Positions 7,032 through 16,740 of a stretch of 64,000 bases of DNA are shown one piece after another; the stretch's first letter is position 1; each line of letters starts with the position of its first letter. Origin of the DNA: Bradyrhizobium sp. AZCC 2262. GTDB lineage: Bacteria > Pseudomonadota > Alphaproteobacteria > Rhizobiales > Xanthobacteraceae. The notes under the pieces were generated by a model that made no database searches, was not told where the DNA came from, and saw only the letters and a program-made list of their open reading frames with translations. The stretch spans positions 5,518,001 to 5,582,000 of the forward strand of contig NZ_JAZHRT010000001.1 in NCBI RefSeq assembly GCF_036924535.1, read 5' to 3'. The position numbers and the translations under genes are program-made.

Positions 7032-7913
7032 ATGAAAGCAGCGTTTCTTCCGGACCGGGGCGTGGTCAAGGTCAGCGGCGAGGATGCCCGCAACTTCCTC
7101 AACGGCCTCGTCACCACAGACGTCACGCTGCTGCAGCCCGGCCTTGGCCGGTTCGGCGCACTGCTGACGCCGCAGGGCAAGATCACGGCCGATTTCCTGA
7201 TCACCGAAGCCCCGGCCAGCCATGGCGGCGGCTTCCTGATCGACGCGCCCCGCGCGCTGGCGCAGAACCTCGCCGACAAGCTCGGTTTCTACAAGCTGCG
7301 CGCCAAGGTCGCGGTGGAGAATATCGCCGACAGCATGGGCGTGCTCGCGGTATGGAACGGCGAGCCCGCGATGAAGCCCGATCTGGCGTTTGCCGATCCG
7401 CGGCATCAGGCGCTGGGCTGGCGTATTCTCGTGCCCGAAGATCTCAAGCAGAAGGTGGCCGATCTGATCGGCGCCGACCTCGTCGACAGTGACGCCTACG
7501 AGGCCCATCGCATTGCTATGGGCGTGCCGCGCGGCGGACTCGACTTCATGTACAGCGACGCGTTCCCGCACGAGACCAATATGGACCGCCTGCACGGTGT
7601 CGATTTCGACAAGGGCTGCTATGTCGGTCAGGAAGTGGTGTCGCGGATGCAGCATCGCGGCACTGCGCGCACGCGGATCGTGCGCGTCACGCTCGAGGAC
7701 TTTTCGCCGGAGACCGGCGTCGCCGTTCTCGGCGGCGACAAGCAGCTCGGCACCATGGGATCGACCGCCGGCGGCCACGGCCTCGCGCTGGTCCGGATCG
7801 ACCGCGTTGCGGACGCGCTCGATGCGGGACTGGCGTTGACGGCCGGCGGCCTTGCGATCCGGCTGACCGACCCGAACGACGTTCGCACCCCACCGAAGCA
7901 GACCGTCGCATGA
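7032..7913 (+). CDS. ygfZ: YgfZ/GcvT-fold folate-binding protein (Fe-S cluster assembly helper)
   Basis: 293 residues. The diagnostic motif K-G-C-Y-x-G-Q-E appears as DKGCYVGQEVVSRMQHRGTARTR around residues 195-215, with the folate-binding GcvT-like fold before it (FLNGLVTTDV, GRFGALLTPQGKITADFLI). YgfZ/IBA57 proteins bind tetrahydrofolate and help assemble or repair certain 4Fe-4S enzymes such as MiaB. The start at ATG 7032 gives the expected length. It is divergent from the amidohydrolase gene and overlaps tag by ATGA, so the two are translationally coupled. Confidence 0.92.
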   Translation: MKAAFLPDRGVVKVSGEDARNFLNGLVTTDVTLLQPGLGRFGALLTPQGKITADFLITEAPASHGGGFLIDAPRALAQNLADKLGFYKLRAKVAVENIADSMGVLAVWNGEPAMKPDLAFADPRHQALGWRILVPEDLKQKVADLIGADLVDSDAYEAHRIAMGVPRGGLDFMYSDAFPHETNMDRLHGVDFDKGCYVGQEVVSRMQHRGTARTRIVRVTLEDFSPETGVAVLGGDKQLGTMGSTAGGHGLALVRIDRVADALDAGLALTAGGLAIRLTDPNDVRTPPKQTVA

Positions 7914-8533
7914 GCAGATCTGCGCGCCTGCACCCCGATGGCAAAACACGGTGCCCGTGGCCGGGCGAAGACCCGTTCTACATGGCCTATCACGACACCG
8001 AGTGGGGCGTGCCGGAATATGACGACCGGGCGCTCTATGAAAAGCTGATCCTCGACGGCTTTCAGGCCGGACTGTCGTGGATCACGATTTTGCGGAAGCG
8101 CGAAAACTTCCGCAAAGCCTTCGACGACTTTCAGCCGGAGAAGATCGCGCGCTACAACGAAAAGAAAGTCCATGCGCTGATGAACGATGCCGGCATCGTG
8201 CGCAACCGCGCCAAGATCGAGGGCACCGTCAACAGTGCGAAGTCCTATCTGAAGATCATGGAAGAAGGCCCTGGCTTCTCTCGGTTTCTCTGGGATTTCG
8301 TCGACGGCAAGCCGAAGGTCAACCAGTTCAAGACCACCGCCAGCGTGCCGGCCTCGACGCCGGTCTCGATCAAGATTTCCAAGGAGCTCGGCGCGCGCGG
8401 CTTCAAATTCGTCGGGCCGACCATCGTCTACGCCTTCATGCAGGCCACCGGCATGGTCAACGACCACCTGGTCACCTGCTTCTGCCACGAGAACTGCAGC
8501 GGCAAACTTCGCAAGCCCCGCCTCAAAGCATGA
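7910..8533 (+). CDS. tag: DNA-3-methyladenine glycosylase I
   Basis: 207 residues, full length for Tag. The N-terminal RCPWPGEDPFYMAYHDTEWG and the C-terminal DHLVTCFCHENC supply the Cys/His set of the Tag zinc clip, and LILDGFQAGLSWITILRKRENFRKAFDDF is the conserved base-binding region. Tag removes 3-methyladenine from DNA in base-excision repair. It overlaps the ygfZ-like gene by 4 bases. Its last codons run into a dispersed repeat (8523-8612), which is also where the next gene's possible upstream start lies. Confidence 0.95.
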   Translation: MSRSARLHPDGKTRCPWPGEDPFYMAYHDTEWGVPEYDDRALYEKLILDGFQAGLSWITILRKRENFRKAFDDFQPEKIARYNEKKVHALMNDAGIVRNRAKIEGTVNSAKSYLKIMEEGPGFSRFLWDFVDGKPKVNQFKTTASVPASTPVSIKISKELGARGFKFVGPTIVYAFMQATGMVNDHLVTCFCHENCSGKLRKPRLKA

Positions 8534-8612
8534 TCCGGAAAAGTGGGAACCGGTTTTCCGAAAAGATCATTGCTCAGACAAAGGCAGAGCGGGATGACCT
8601 CATCCCGCTCTG
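8523..8612. repeat. Rhizobial dispersed element with terminal hairpin
   Basis: The text CATGATCCGGAAAAGTGG followed by an ACCGGTTTTCCG arm is a unit I recognise from many Bradyrhizobium intergenic regions. CCGGAAAA/TTTTCCG pairing forms one stem, and AGCGGGATGA-CC-TCATCCCGCT at 8588-8609 forms a perfect 10-bp hairpin at its right end. It covers the end of tag and the spacer to the HD gene. Confidence 0.7.
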
Positions 8613-8619
8613 GAATCAA

Positions 8620-9231
8620 ATGACGGCCCGCAAAACGTCTGGCATCGCCAACCGCGCCTGGCAGCGGATGCTGTCGGGGCGGCGGCTCGACCTGCTCGAC
8701 CCCTCCCCGCTCGATATCGAGATCGCCGACATCGCCCATGGGCTGGCGCGCGTCGCGCGCTGGAACGGACAGACCAGCGGCGCGCATATTTTCTCGGTGG
8801 CGCAGCACACGCTGCTGGTGGAAACCGTGATGCGCGAGCAGATGCCGCGTGTCGACGCCCGCCTCCGGCTCGCAGCCCTGCTGCACGACGCGCCGGAATA
8901 TGTCATCGGCGACATGATCTCGCCGTTCAAGGCGGTGCTCGGCGGCGACTACAAGGTGGTGGAGAAGCGTCTGCTGGCGGCAATCCATATTCGCTTCGGC
9001 CTGCCGCCAATTCTCGCCGATGAAGTCACCAAGGCCATCAAGGCGGCCGATCGCGGCGCGGCCTATCTCGAAGCCACCCATCTGGCCGGATTTTCGGAAG
9101 CAGAGGCGAAGCGCCTGTTCGGCAGGGACCCCGGCCTGCCCGAGGCCACGGTGCGCGATTATCTGACGCCGTGGACCGCGGCCCGGGCCGAGAAGCAGTT
9201 TTTGGCCCGATTCAAGCTGCTGCTCGGTTGA
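8620..9231 (+). CDS. HD-domain phosphohydrolase (YfbR-like 5'-nucleotidase family)
   Basis: 203 residues from ATG 8620. HD metal residues are visible: FSVAQHTLLVE (first His), LLHDAPEYVIGDMISPFK (the His-Asp pair plus the A-x-E and GD that follow) and a later Asp in IKAADRGAAYLEA. The layout matches YfbR-type 5'-deoxynucleotidases, which split nucleoside monophosphates. The frame is also open from ATG 8530, overlapping the tag stop by ATGA, but those 30 codons are translated dispersed-repeat DNA (MIRKSGNRFSEKIIAQ), so I prefer 8620. Either way it follows tag closely in one direction. Confidence 0.82.
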   Translation: MTARKTSGIANRAWQRMLSGRRLDLLDPSPLDIEIADIAHGLARVARWNGQTSGAHIFSVAQHTLLVETVMREQMPRVDARLRLAALLHDAPEYVIGDMISPFKAVLGGDYKVVEKRLLAAIHIRFGLPPILADEVTKAIKAADRGAAYLEATHLAGFSEAEAKRLFGRDPGLPEATVRDYLTPWTAARAEKQFLARFKLLLG

Positions 9232-9324
9232 TTGCCCCGCGCAAACCTGCTTTCACCGCCCTACCCGCAAGCCTATAATTGCGACAAAACAGGACCTTCC
9301 AGGGAAACGCTTCGAAGGATCATC

Positions 9325-9831
9325 ATGCTTCACGTCTGTTCGCTTGCCGCACTTCCCGAGACCGTAAGGGCCACCGGGGCCAGTCACATCCTCACCGTGA
9401 TGGCCAATGTCGATCAGGTGCAGCGCCCGGCTTCGGTGCTCGAGGCCAACCATCTGAAAGTATCGATGGACGACATCACCGAGCAGATGGACGGCTTTGT
9501 CGCGCCGTCGGACCAGCATATCGAGAGGGTGCTGAGCTTCGTTCGCAACTGGGACCGCAGCGCGCCGATGGTGGTGCATTGCTATGCCGGCATCAGCCGC
9601 TCGACCGCAAGCGCCTTTGCCGCCGCCTGCGCGCTCAATCCGCATCGCGACGAGATCGAGATCGCGCGGCAAATTCGCGCCCGCTCCGCCATCGCTTCCC
9701 CCAACCGGCTGATCGTCAGCCTCGCCGACAAGGCGCTGGGGCGCGAGGGCCGGATGCTGCGCGCGCTGGACGAAATGGGGCCCGGCAGCATGATGGTTGA
9801 AGGCCGGCCGTTCCAGCTTGATCTGGAATAG
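9325..9831 (+). CDS. Tyrosine-phosphatase-like protein (cysteine-based)
   Basis: 168 residues from ATG 9325, with AAGGA 7 bases upstream. The phosphatase loop is HCYAGISRSTA with nucleophile Cys86 and Arg92 (C-x5-R), and SMDDI around residue 47-51 can supply the general-acid Asp. The small size and single domain match the predicted bacterial dual-specificity/tyrosine phosphatases (COG5350 type). Substrate unknown. The upstream codons from 9232 in this frame are unlikely to be translated. It is the last of the forward run that starts with the ygfZ-like gene. Confidence 0.82.
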   Translation: MLHVCSLAALPETVRATGASHILTVMANVDQVQRPASVLEANHLKVSMDDITEQMDGFVAPSDQHIERVLSFVRNWDRSAPMVVHCYAGISRSTASAFAAACALNPHRDEIEIARQIRARSAIASPNRLIVSLADKALGREGRMLRALDEMGPGSMMVEGRPFQLDLE

Positions 9832-10005
9832 CGCGTGTAAGCTGCTGAGGTTATGGCACGAAAATGCCATATCCTTTGCTGCGAAGCGTGCGACATTGGC
9901 TCGCGGGCTTGATTTGAACTTTTAGCGGACAACGGCGCACACAGGATTGCAACCAGGCTGCGGACGTGGCCGGTTAACGTTTTGACGCGCCCGCCTGGAG
10001 GCTAG

Positions 10006-12714
10006 ATGTTCGACGACCCCTTCGTTTTCTTCGCGCTCGTGATTGCGATCGTCGCCCTGATCTTCGCGCGGAAGGCCATGAACCAGGTGGCGGAGCTGCG
10101 CCAGCGCCTGGAGGCGATCGAAGCGACGCCGGCGGCAGCCGCTGCGGCCGTGCCTCCACCGCTCCCGCCGCTCACGAGGTTCGAGCATGCCCAGCCTCCG
10201 GTGTCGCCAGGTGTCACCTCTGCGCCACCGCCCATCGTTCCCGACGCAGAATCCGTCGCGCCCGCTGCGCCATCCGAGGCATCAGAGCAGGCCGCAGGCG
10301 GCGCGGCGGCACCGCCACCGCCATTGCCACAGCCCGATCGTGGCTTCGAGGAAACGATCGGCACCCGCTGGGTGGTGTGGATCGGCGGGCTGACGCTGGC
10401 GCTCGGCGGGTTCTTCATGGTTCGCTATTCGATCGAGGCCGGCCTGCTCGGCCCCGGCGTCCGCACGATGCTGGGCGGCGTGCTCGCGCTGGCCCTGCTG
10501 CTGGCCGGCGAATGGACCCGCCGCAAGGAAAGCATCTCCGCCATAGAAGCAACGCCGATCGCCAATATCCCGGCCATTCTGACCGCCGCCGGAACGGCAG
10601 TCGCGTTTGCCACGGTGTATGCGGCCTATGCGCTGTACGGCTTCCTGGTGCCCGCCACCGCCTTCATCCTGCTCGGACTGGTGGCGCTGGGCACGCTGGC
10701 CGCGGCGCTGCTGCACGGGCCGGCGCTCGCCGGTCTCGGCGTCGTCGGCGCCTTTGTCACGCCGGTCCTGGTCTCATCAGGCAAGCCGGACTTCTGGGCG
10801 CTCTACGTCTATCTCGCGATCGTCACCGCCGCCGCTTTCGGCCTGGCGCGAGTCAGGCTGTGGCGCTGGCTCGCGGTCACCACGATCGCGTTCGTGCTGT
10901 TGTGGACCTTCCCCTGCCTGCAATGCGGTCCGTCGATGATCGGCCCGCATGCGTTCCACGTGCTCGCCGGATTCATTCTCGCCGCGTTGCTGGTGGTGTG
11001 CGGCTTCGTGTTCGGGCCGCCCGCGGACGAAGGCCAGGTCGAGCCGATCTCGTCGGGTTCGCTCGCGGCCTATCTGCTCGGCGCGACCTTGATCGTGCTG
11101 AACGGTTTTCATGCCGACACCGCGATGATCGTGTTCGGCCTGCTGGTGGCCGGCAGTCTCCTGGTCGCCTGGCGCAGCGATGCCGCCGCCGGCGCGGTCG
11201 GGGCTGCGGCTGCGTTGGTGTTTGTCGTATTCGCCGAATGGGCCGTTCGCGCCAATTCAGAAATGCTGGTGCTGCCCGGCGGCCCGCTGCCGGGTATCGG
11301 ACCTAACGCCACGGACGGGTCGGTGTCGCTGCATCTGATTTCGGCCGCGATCTTCGCCGCAGGTTTTGGTGTGGCGGGCTTCCTGGCGCAGGGCCGCTCC
11401 GTCGGACCCATCATACCGGTGATCTGGTCGGCCGCGGCGGTCTTCACGCCGCTGGCGCTGCTGGTCGCACTCTACGCCCGCATCGCCCATCTCGATCGTT
11501 CGATCCCGTTCGCGATTCTCGCGGTCGCGCTGGCCGCGGCCTATGCCGCCGCGACCGAGATCCTCGCCAAGCGCGAGGACCGGCCGGGACTGCAGGCCTC
11601 GATCGCGCTGTTTGCGACCGGCTCGCTCGCAGCACTGGCGCTGGCGCTGACCTTCGCGCTGGAAAAAGGCTGGCTCACGATTGCGTTGGCGTTGATGTCG
11701 GCAGGTACCGCCTGGATTTCGACGCAGCGGCCGATTCCGTTCTTGCGCGCGCTGGCCGCGTTCCTGGCTGCGATCGTGGTGCTGCGGATCGCTGACGATC
11801 CGCGCATTGTCGGCCAGGCCGTCGGCACGACGCCGATCTTCAACTCGCTATTGTGGGGCTACGGCATTCCGGCGGCATCGTTCTGGGCCGGCAGCATCTT
11901 GCTGCGCCGTGGCGGCGATGATGCGCCGCTGCGAACCGTGGAGGCGGCAGCCATCCTGTTCACGGTGCTGCTGGCGTTCATGGAAATCCGTCACGCCGTC
12001 AACAATGGGGACGTTTATCGCGGAGGCGCCGACCTCACCGAAGTTGCGCTGCAGATCTGCGTCGCACTCGCAATGGCGATCGGGCTGGAGCGGTTGCGCA
12101 TCCGCACTCGCAGCGTCATTCACAATGCGGGCGCTATCCTGCTCACGGCGTTTGCCGGACTGGCGGCGCTGTTCGGGCTGATGGGGCTGGAAAACCCGGT
12201 TCTCTGGTCGATCGATGTCGGAGGCACCATTATCAACCTGTTGCTGCTCGGCTACGCCCTGCCCGCGGTGCTCGCGCTGCTGTTGTCCTATGCGGTGGCG
12301 GGCCGCCGTCCCGTCGCCTACGCCAACACGATCGCGGCAGGCGCGCTCATTCTCGCGCTCGCTTACGTGACCTTTGAAATTCGCAGAATCTATCACGGCC
12401 CAATCATGGCCCACGGCCCGACCACCGGCGCCGAGCAATACACCTACTCGATCGCGTATCTGGCGTTCGGTGTCGTGCTGCTCGGGATCGGCATTCTCTT
12501 CAACTCGCAGCGCGCGCGGCTGGTGTCAGCGATCGTCATCGCACTGACGATCCTGAAAGCCTTCCTGATCGACATGTCGACGCTCACGGGTGTCTACCGC
12601 GCGCTGTCCTTCATGTGCCTCGGCCTGGTGCTGGTGGCGATCGGCTGGCTGTACCAGCGGATCCTGTTCCGCAGGCAGGCCGCGGCGCAGGTCGCGGCGC
12701 CTGAACCAGGCTAA
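10006..12714 (+). CDS. DUF2339 large polytopic membrane protein
   Basis: 902 residues. Residues 1-22 form one membrane anchor (FVFFALVIAIVALIF), followed by a coiled segment (AMNQVAELRQRLEAIEA), a Pro/Ala-rich linker (about 40-105), and then GTRWVVWIGGLTLALGGFFMVRYSIEAGLLG, the start of the DUF2339 core. I count some two dozen further hydrophobic helices to the C-terminus. TGGAGG precedes ATG 10006. Inner-membrane protein of unknown function, widespread in Proteobacteria. Next downstream gene is a TetR regulator, 45 bases away. Confidence 0.9.
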   Translation: MFDDPFVFFALVIAIVALIFARKAMNQVAELRQRLEAIEATPAAAAAAVPPPLPPLTRFEHAQPPVSPGVTSAPPPIVPDAESVAPAAPSEASEQAAGGAAAPPPPLPQPDRGFEETIGTRWVVWIGGLTLALGGFFMVRYSIEAGLLGPGVRTMLGGVLALALLLAGEWTRRKESISAIEATPIANIPAILTAAGTAVAFATVYAAYALYGFLVPATAFILLGLVALGTLAAALLHGPALAGLGVVGAFVTPVLVSSGKPDFWALYVYLAIVTAAAFGLARVRLWRWLAVTTIAFVLLWTFPCLQCGPSMIGPHAFHVLAGFILAALLVVCGFVFGPPADEGQVEPISSGSLAAYLLGATLIVLNGFHADTAMIVFGLLVAGSLLVAWRSDAAAGAVGAAAALVFVVFAEWAVRANSEMLVLPGGPLPGIGPNATDGSVSLHLISAAIFAAGFGVAGFLAQGRSVGPIIPVIWSAAAVFTPLALLVALYARIAHLDRSIPFAILAVALAAAYAAATEILAKREDRPGLQASIALFATGSLAALALALTFALEKGWLTIALALMSAGTAWISTQRPIPFLRALAAFLAAIVVLRIADDPRIVGQAVGTTPIFNSLLWGYGIPAASFWAGSILLRRGGDDAPLRTVEAAAILFTVLLAFMEIRHAVNNGDVYRGGADLTEVALQICVALAMAIGLERLRIRTRSVIHNAGAILLTAFAGLAALFGLMGLENPVLWSIDVGGTIINLLLLGYALPAVLALLLSYAVAGRRPVAYANTIAAGALILALAYVTFEIRRIYHGPIMAHGPTTGAEQYTYSIAYLAFGVVLLGIGILFNSQRARLVSAIVIALTILKAFLIDMSTLTGVYRALSFMCLGLVLVAIGWLYQRILFRRQAAAQVAAPEPG

Positions 12715-12759
12715 GCCGGTGCGGTTTGCGATTTCTCTGGCGTCGCGTACATAGGGCAG

Positions 12760-13335
12760 ATGGCAAGACCGCGCAGTTTCGATCCCGACGAGGCGCTGGA
12801 CCTCGCGCGCGATGTGTTCTGGCAAAAAGGATTCCAGGGCACATCGCTCGACGACATCACCGCGGCCACCGGGCTCGCCAAGCCGAGCCTCTATGCCGCC
12901 TTCGGCGACAAGAACGCGTTATTCCTCAAGGTTCTGGAGCGCTATCATGCGCGCATCGTCGCCCATGCCGAACGCATCATCAACGACGGCCCGTCGGCCC
13001 GCGACGCGGTCCACCGCTGGCTGACCGGCTTTGTCCCGCTCTGTTCGGGCGTCAAAGGCAAGCGCGGATGCCTTTCGATCAATACATCGGCCGACGGCGC
13101 GGCCGAGCAAAAGGAAGTCCGCAAGCGGATCGAAAGCTTCAACCGGAAGCTGGAGGAACTGCTGCAAGACCGGCTGCGCGCCGATCGCGCGCAATTCGCC
13201 GACGGCTTCGATCCGGACGCCACCGCGCATACGATCATGGCGATCTATACCGGGCTGATGGTGCTGGCCAAAGATGCGCCCGATGCGACGCGCGTTCGTG
13301 CCACGCTTGATCAGGCCTTGAAACTGCTTGCTTGA
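12760..13335 (+). CDS. TetR/AcrR family transcriptional regulator
   Basis: 191 residues starting MARPRSFDPDEALDLARDVFW. The helix-turn-helix is GTSLDDITAATGLAKPSLYA-AFGDKNALFLKVL (about residues 28-60). The C-terminal domain (CLSINTSADGAAEQKEVRKR) looks like the COG1309 subgroup that regulates oxidoreductase genes from next door. It lies 49 bases before a medium-chain reductase gene, with a perfect inverted repeat in between, so I infer it represses that gene. Same strand rather than divergent. Confidence 0.9.
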   Translation: MARPRSFDPDEALDLARDVFWQKGFQGTSLDDITAATGLAKPSLYAAFGDKNALFLKVLERYHARIVAHAERIINDGPSARDAVHRWLTGFVPLCSGVKGKRGCLSINTSADGAAEQKEVRKRIESFNRKLEELLQDRLRADRAQFADGFDPDATAHTIMAIYTGLMVLAKDAPDATRVRATLDQALKLLA

Positions 13336-13367
13336 CAGCACATCTCCATTATGTACTTTGTAGTACA
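13332..13367 (+). promoter_or_regulatory. Promoter with overlapping inverted-repeat operator before the reductase gene
   Basis: TTGACA at 13332-13337 overlaps the TetR stop codon and, after 16 bases, TACTTT at 13354-13359 could be the -10. A perfect inverted repeat TGTACT-TTGT-AGTACA at 13352-13367 covers the -10. A repressor bound there would block this promoter; the adjacent TetR protein is the obvious candidate. Confidence 0.55.
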
Positions 13368-13384
13368 GAACATGGAGAATGGTC

Positions 13385-14359
13385 ATGAAAGCGATCCAGA
13401 TCGAGGCGTTCGGCAATCCGGCCGAGGTGATGAAGTTGGTCGACGTTCCCGATGTCGGAGCGCCTGGTGAGGGTGAGGTGGTGATCGCGCTGGAAGCCTC
13501 ACCCATTAACATGAGCGATCTCCTGATGATCTCCGGTCGGTACGGGTACCGGCCGAAGCTTCCCAGCATCGTGGGAGCGGAAGGCGTCGGCCGTGTCGTC
13601 GCGGTCGGTGACGGTGTCACGCATCTGAAGGAAGGCGACCGGACGCTCGTACCCTATCCGTCCGCTGCATGGGCGGAACGGATCAAGGCGGACGGGAGCC
13701 GGCTGCGGCCGCTTGCCGGCGGCGACATCCATCAACTTGCGATGCTTGGCATCAATCCCGCGACGGCCTATCTGCTGCTGACCGAATACGTCGCGCTGCC
13801 ATCAGGTGCCTGGGTCATCCACAACAGCGCCAACTCAGGCGTCGGTCGGGCGCTGATCGCGATCGCGAAATCGCTTGGCCTGAAGACCGTCAATGTGGTC
13901 CGGCGCGAGGATGTAGTCGCCGAGATCAAGGCGATCGGCGGCGACGTCGTGCTGGTCGATGGACCGGATCTCGCCAAGCGGGTTGCAACTGAAACTGGCG
14001 GCGCACCCATTGCGCTCGCCGTCGATGGCGTTGCCGATACCTCGACGATGAACCTGCTGGGTTGTCTGGCGGCAAAAGGTGTTCTGGTGTTCTACAGTGC
14101 GATGAGTGGCAAACCGTTCGTCGGCCCCGCGCAACCCCTGATATTCCGCGACGTATCGATCCGCGGATTCTGGCTGGCCAATTGGTTCGACGCCGCCACA
14201 TCAGACAAGATCACCGCGATGTACGATCGCTTGACGCCGCTCGTCACATCGGGCGCGATTAGCTCACCGGTTGCCGGCACGTTCAGCTTCGGGCAAATCG
14301 CCGAAGCCGTGGCCGTGGCCTCAAAAAATCGCGGCAAGGTGCTTTTCACGCCCGGTTGA
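13385..14359 (+). CDS. Medium-chain reductase, enoyl-thioester reductase (MECR/ETR)-like
   Basis: 324 residues from ATG 13385; an ATG two codons earlier (13379) is also possible. The GroES-like half (residues 1-115) has no zinc Cys/His set, and the Rossmann half has NSANSGVGRALIAIAKSLGL, resembling the N-x-x-N-S-G-V-G nucleotide loop of trans-2-enoyl-CoA/ACP reductases together with INPATAY before it. This favours an NADPH-dependent reduction of a conjugated double bond rather than an alcohol dehydrogenase. The substrate is not known. Likely controlled by the TetR gene just upstream. Confidence 0.8.
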   Translation: MKAIQIEAFGNPAEVMKLVDVPDVGAPGEGEVVIALEASPINMSDLLMISGRYGYRPKLPSIVGAEGVGRVVAVGDGVTHLKEGDRTLVPYPSAAWAERIKADGSRLRPLAGGDIHQLAMLGINPATAYLLLTEYVALPSGAWVIHNSANSGVGRALIAIAKSLGLKTVNVVRREDVVAEIKAIGGDVVLVDGPDLAKRVATETGGAPIALAVDGVADTSTMNLLGCLAAKGVLVFYSAMSGKPFVGPAQPLIFRDVSIRGFWLANWFDAATSDKITAMYDRLTPLVTSGAISSPVAGTFSFGQIAEAVAVASKNRGKVLFTPG

Positions 14360-14378
14360 GTCGGGCGGCCGCGAGCGA

Positions 14379-16349
14379 TCAGGCTACCCTGACCGAGTTG
14401 AGGAATTTGCTGACCTCGAGCTTGAGCCGGTTGCTTTCGCTCGACAGCGATTTCGCCGCCGAATGGACCTGAGCCGAGGCCGATCCGGTCTCGGTCGCGC
14501 CGTGCTGCACGTCCGTGATGTTGGAGGAGACCTGCTGCGTGCCAGTTGCGGCATGCTGGATATTCCGTGAGATCTCCTGCGTTGCCGCGCCCTGCTCTTC
14601 CACAGCGGCGGCAATGGTCGACGAAATCTCCGACATGCGGCCGATGGTGTCGCCGATCTCCTTGATCGCCGCTACCGAATCCTGGGTCGCGGCCTGGATG
14701 CCCGATATCTGCTGACTGATCTCGCCGGTCGCCTTTGCCGTCTGTTCGGCAAGCGCCTTCACCTCGGATGCTACCACTGCAAAGCCGCGGCCAGCCTCGC
14801 CGGCGCGTGCGGCCTCGATCGTGGCGTTCAAGGCTAGCAAATTGGTCTGGCCGGCAATGGTATTGATCAGCTCGACCACATCGCCGATGCGGCTTGCCGC
14901 CTTCGACAGCTCACTGACGCGGCTATTGGTCTTCTGCGCCTGGTCCACAGCTTCACTGGCAACGCGCGACGATTCTTGAACCTGACGGCTGATTTCGTTG
15001 ACGGATGAGGTCAGCTCCTCGCTGGCTGAGGATACCGACTGCACATTGGTGGAGGCCTCTTCGGAAGCGGCGGCGACGGTACTCGCCAGACTCTGAGATC
15101 GTTCAGCCGCCTTCGTCAGCGTATTGGCAGAGGCTTCAAGTTCGGTCGAAGCGGAAGACACTGTCTCGACGATCTCGCCGACCGCACCTTCGAACGCATT
15201 GGCAAGCTCGCGCATGTCCGCCTTGCGCTGTTCCGCCTGCCGCGCTTCGGCGTCGCGCTGCGCTGCGCGCAACCGCTCGGCTTCAACCATATTGTTCTTG
15301 AACACTTCGACTGCGCCGGCCATTTCGCCGATCTCGTCGCGCCGGCCGAGGCCCGGGATCGCCATCCTGACATCGCCGCCGGCGAGCCGTGTCATGGCGG
15401 ATACCATCGAGGCCAATGCCTTGGAGATCGATTGGCCGATCAAAAGCGACAGGCCGCATACGACGACCACGGACAGCGCGAACGCAATCAGCATCCATGT
15501 TCTCACAGCATCGCGCGTCGACGCCTCGGCCGCTTCGGCCTCCTTGTAGCGCCGTTCGACGCCCTGACCAATCTCGACCATCAAGGGTTCGAAGCCCCGA
15601 AACGTCTTCATCATGCCGTCGTCGTAGGCCGCGGTTTGCTGGGCCGTCTCGGCCCACGCCGCGAACTCTTTCTGGTACGTCGCCAATTTCGCGGTTATCT
15701 CGGCCATGACCGGCGAAGCAATCGCCACCGCGGAAAGCGCTTTTGAGAATTCAGCGGCGGATTTCTTGATCTCCGCGACATATTTCTGGTCGCGGCGCAG
15801 CATGAAGTCTTTTTCGTTCCGGCGCATCATCAGCATCCAGCTGGTCAGACGCGGATCGTCGATCTCCTTAAGCTTGCTCTCGATATCATGGACCGCGCCG
15901 CGCAACGCACCGGACAGGCCCAACGTTTCGTTGAGGCCCAGCTTGATCTCCGCGCCTACCAAACTTGCGAAATCGGCGGCGTATTTCCTGAAGCCGTCAT
16001 GCGCGAGCCTGACTTTCTCCGTCAACGCGCCGAGGTCGGCGGCCCGGGTCAGGTCTTCCAGTCGGCCGAAATCGCGATCGATCTTGACCACGAGCTCGGC
16101 GTGCGATTTTGCGTAGCTCTCATTACGGCGCTGCTGAAAATTCTTTTCGTTGCGCCGGGCCTCGAGCATTTCGATCGAAAGCTGCTTGCTGAGGTCGGAG
16201 ATCTCCCGCGCGCTTTTCGCAACCGTACGCGAAGCGTCCTGCGACCAGCTTCCAGCCTGATAGATCGCACCGAATGCGAGGAGCCCGATCAGTCCGACAA
16301 TGCCGATTGCCATGACCTTGTGGGTGAGACGAACGGAAAAGCCACTCAT
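14379..16349 (-). CDS. Methyl-accepting chemotaxis protein with HBM sensor domain
   Basis: 656 residues. One membrane helix near residues 11-30 ([18 protein letters not shown]), a periplasmic helical sensor, a second membrane helix ([20 protein letters not shown], about 290-310), HAMP, then a signalling domain with the conserved hairpin [36 protein letters not shown]. The sensor has two related RRNEK-F--RR segments (about 65 and 175), the mark of the helical bimodular (HBM) domain seen in receptors for organic acids. It feeds CheA/CheW. No CheR-binding pentapeptide at the C-terminus. Its upstream region shares a motif with the next receptor. Confidence 0.93.
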   Translation of the reverse strand: MSGFSVRLTHKVMAIGIVGLIGLLAFGAIYQAGSWSQDASRTVAKSAREISDLSKQLSIEMLEARRNEKNFQQRRNESYAKSHAELVVKIDRDFGRLEDLTRAADLGALTEKVRLAHDGFRKYAADFASLVGAEIKLGLNETLGLSGALRGAVHDIESKLKEIDDPRLTSWMLMMRRNEKDFMLRRDQKYVAEIKKSAAEFSKALSAVAIASPVMAEITAKLATYQKEFAAWAETAQQTAAYDDGMMKTFRGFEPLMVEIGQGVERRYKEAEAAEASTRDAVRTWMLIAFALSVVVVCGLSLLIGQSISKALASMVSAMTRLAGGDVRMAIPGLGRRDEIGEMAGAVEVFKNNMVEAERLRAAQRDAEARQAEQRKADMRELANAFEGAVGEIVETVSSASTELEASANTLTKAAERSQSLASTVAAASEEASTNVQSVSSASEELTSSVNEISRQVQESSRVASEAVDQAQKTNSRVSELSKAASRIGDVVELINTIAGQTNLLALNATIEAARAGEAGRGFAVVASEVKALAEQTAKATGEISQQISGIQAATQDSVAAIKEIGDTIGRMSEISSTIAAAVEEQGAATQEISRNIQHAATGTQQVSSNITDVQHGATETGSASAQVHSAAKSLSSESNRLKLEVSKFLNSVRVA

Positions 16350-16740
16350 AAGGGTTTCCTGATGTCTTAAGTATCGGTGCGATCCGGGCTAACGCAACAC
16401 GCCCATGCCTTGGGTCTGCGCCGTTGCGACCGTGGAAATGCCTAACTAGCAAGCACAATCAATACAGTCTGATGTTCGTGATTAGTCTTAACGCGAAGTC
16501 CGTAGGATTACTGAGAACTCGTAAAACCTTCGCTAAATCTGCACTTATGGCGCAAATGCACACATGGATGCGGGCCCAGGAATGCTAAAGCGGCGCAGGG
16601 ATGAGAGAAATCCCTGGCGCGGATTGCGACAGGGTGATGCTCAAATGGGCGGAGCAAGCGGCGGCTGGCCAGTTCAAGGGCCGTTGGAGTCTTGTCCTGC
16701 CGGGAGATTCCGGCAAAACGCGAAATGCGAACAAGGGCCT
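16350..16740. other. Non-coding stretch between the two receptor genes
   Basis: 391 bases with no credible gene. It contains the leader of the HBM receptor, the shared 24-bp motif at 16488-16511, a hairpin (CAGGGAT-GAGAGAA-ATCCCTG, about 16595-16615) and a short inverted repeat GCCGG-GAGATT-CCGGC at 16699-16714 just past the stop of the second receptor. Base composition near 16440-16560 is more AT-rich than the neighbours, as expected of a promoter region. Confidence 0.6.
16488..16511 (-). promoter_or_regulatory. Shared upstream motif of the MCP pair, copy 1
   Basis: On the plus strand the 24 bases begin TTAAC, contain AGTCCGTA and end ATTAC. They match 19 of 24 positions of 18542-18565, which lies upstream of the other receptor in the same orientation. 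This copy is 139 bases before the start codon of the 14379-16349 gene. Confidence 0.5.
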
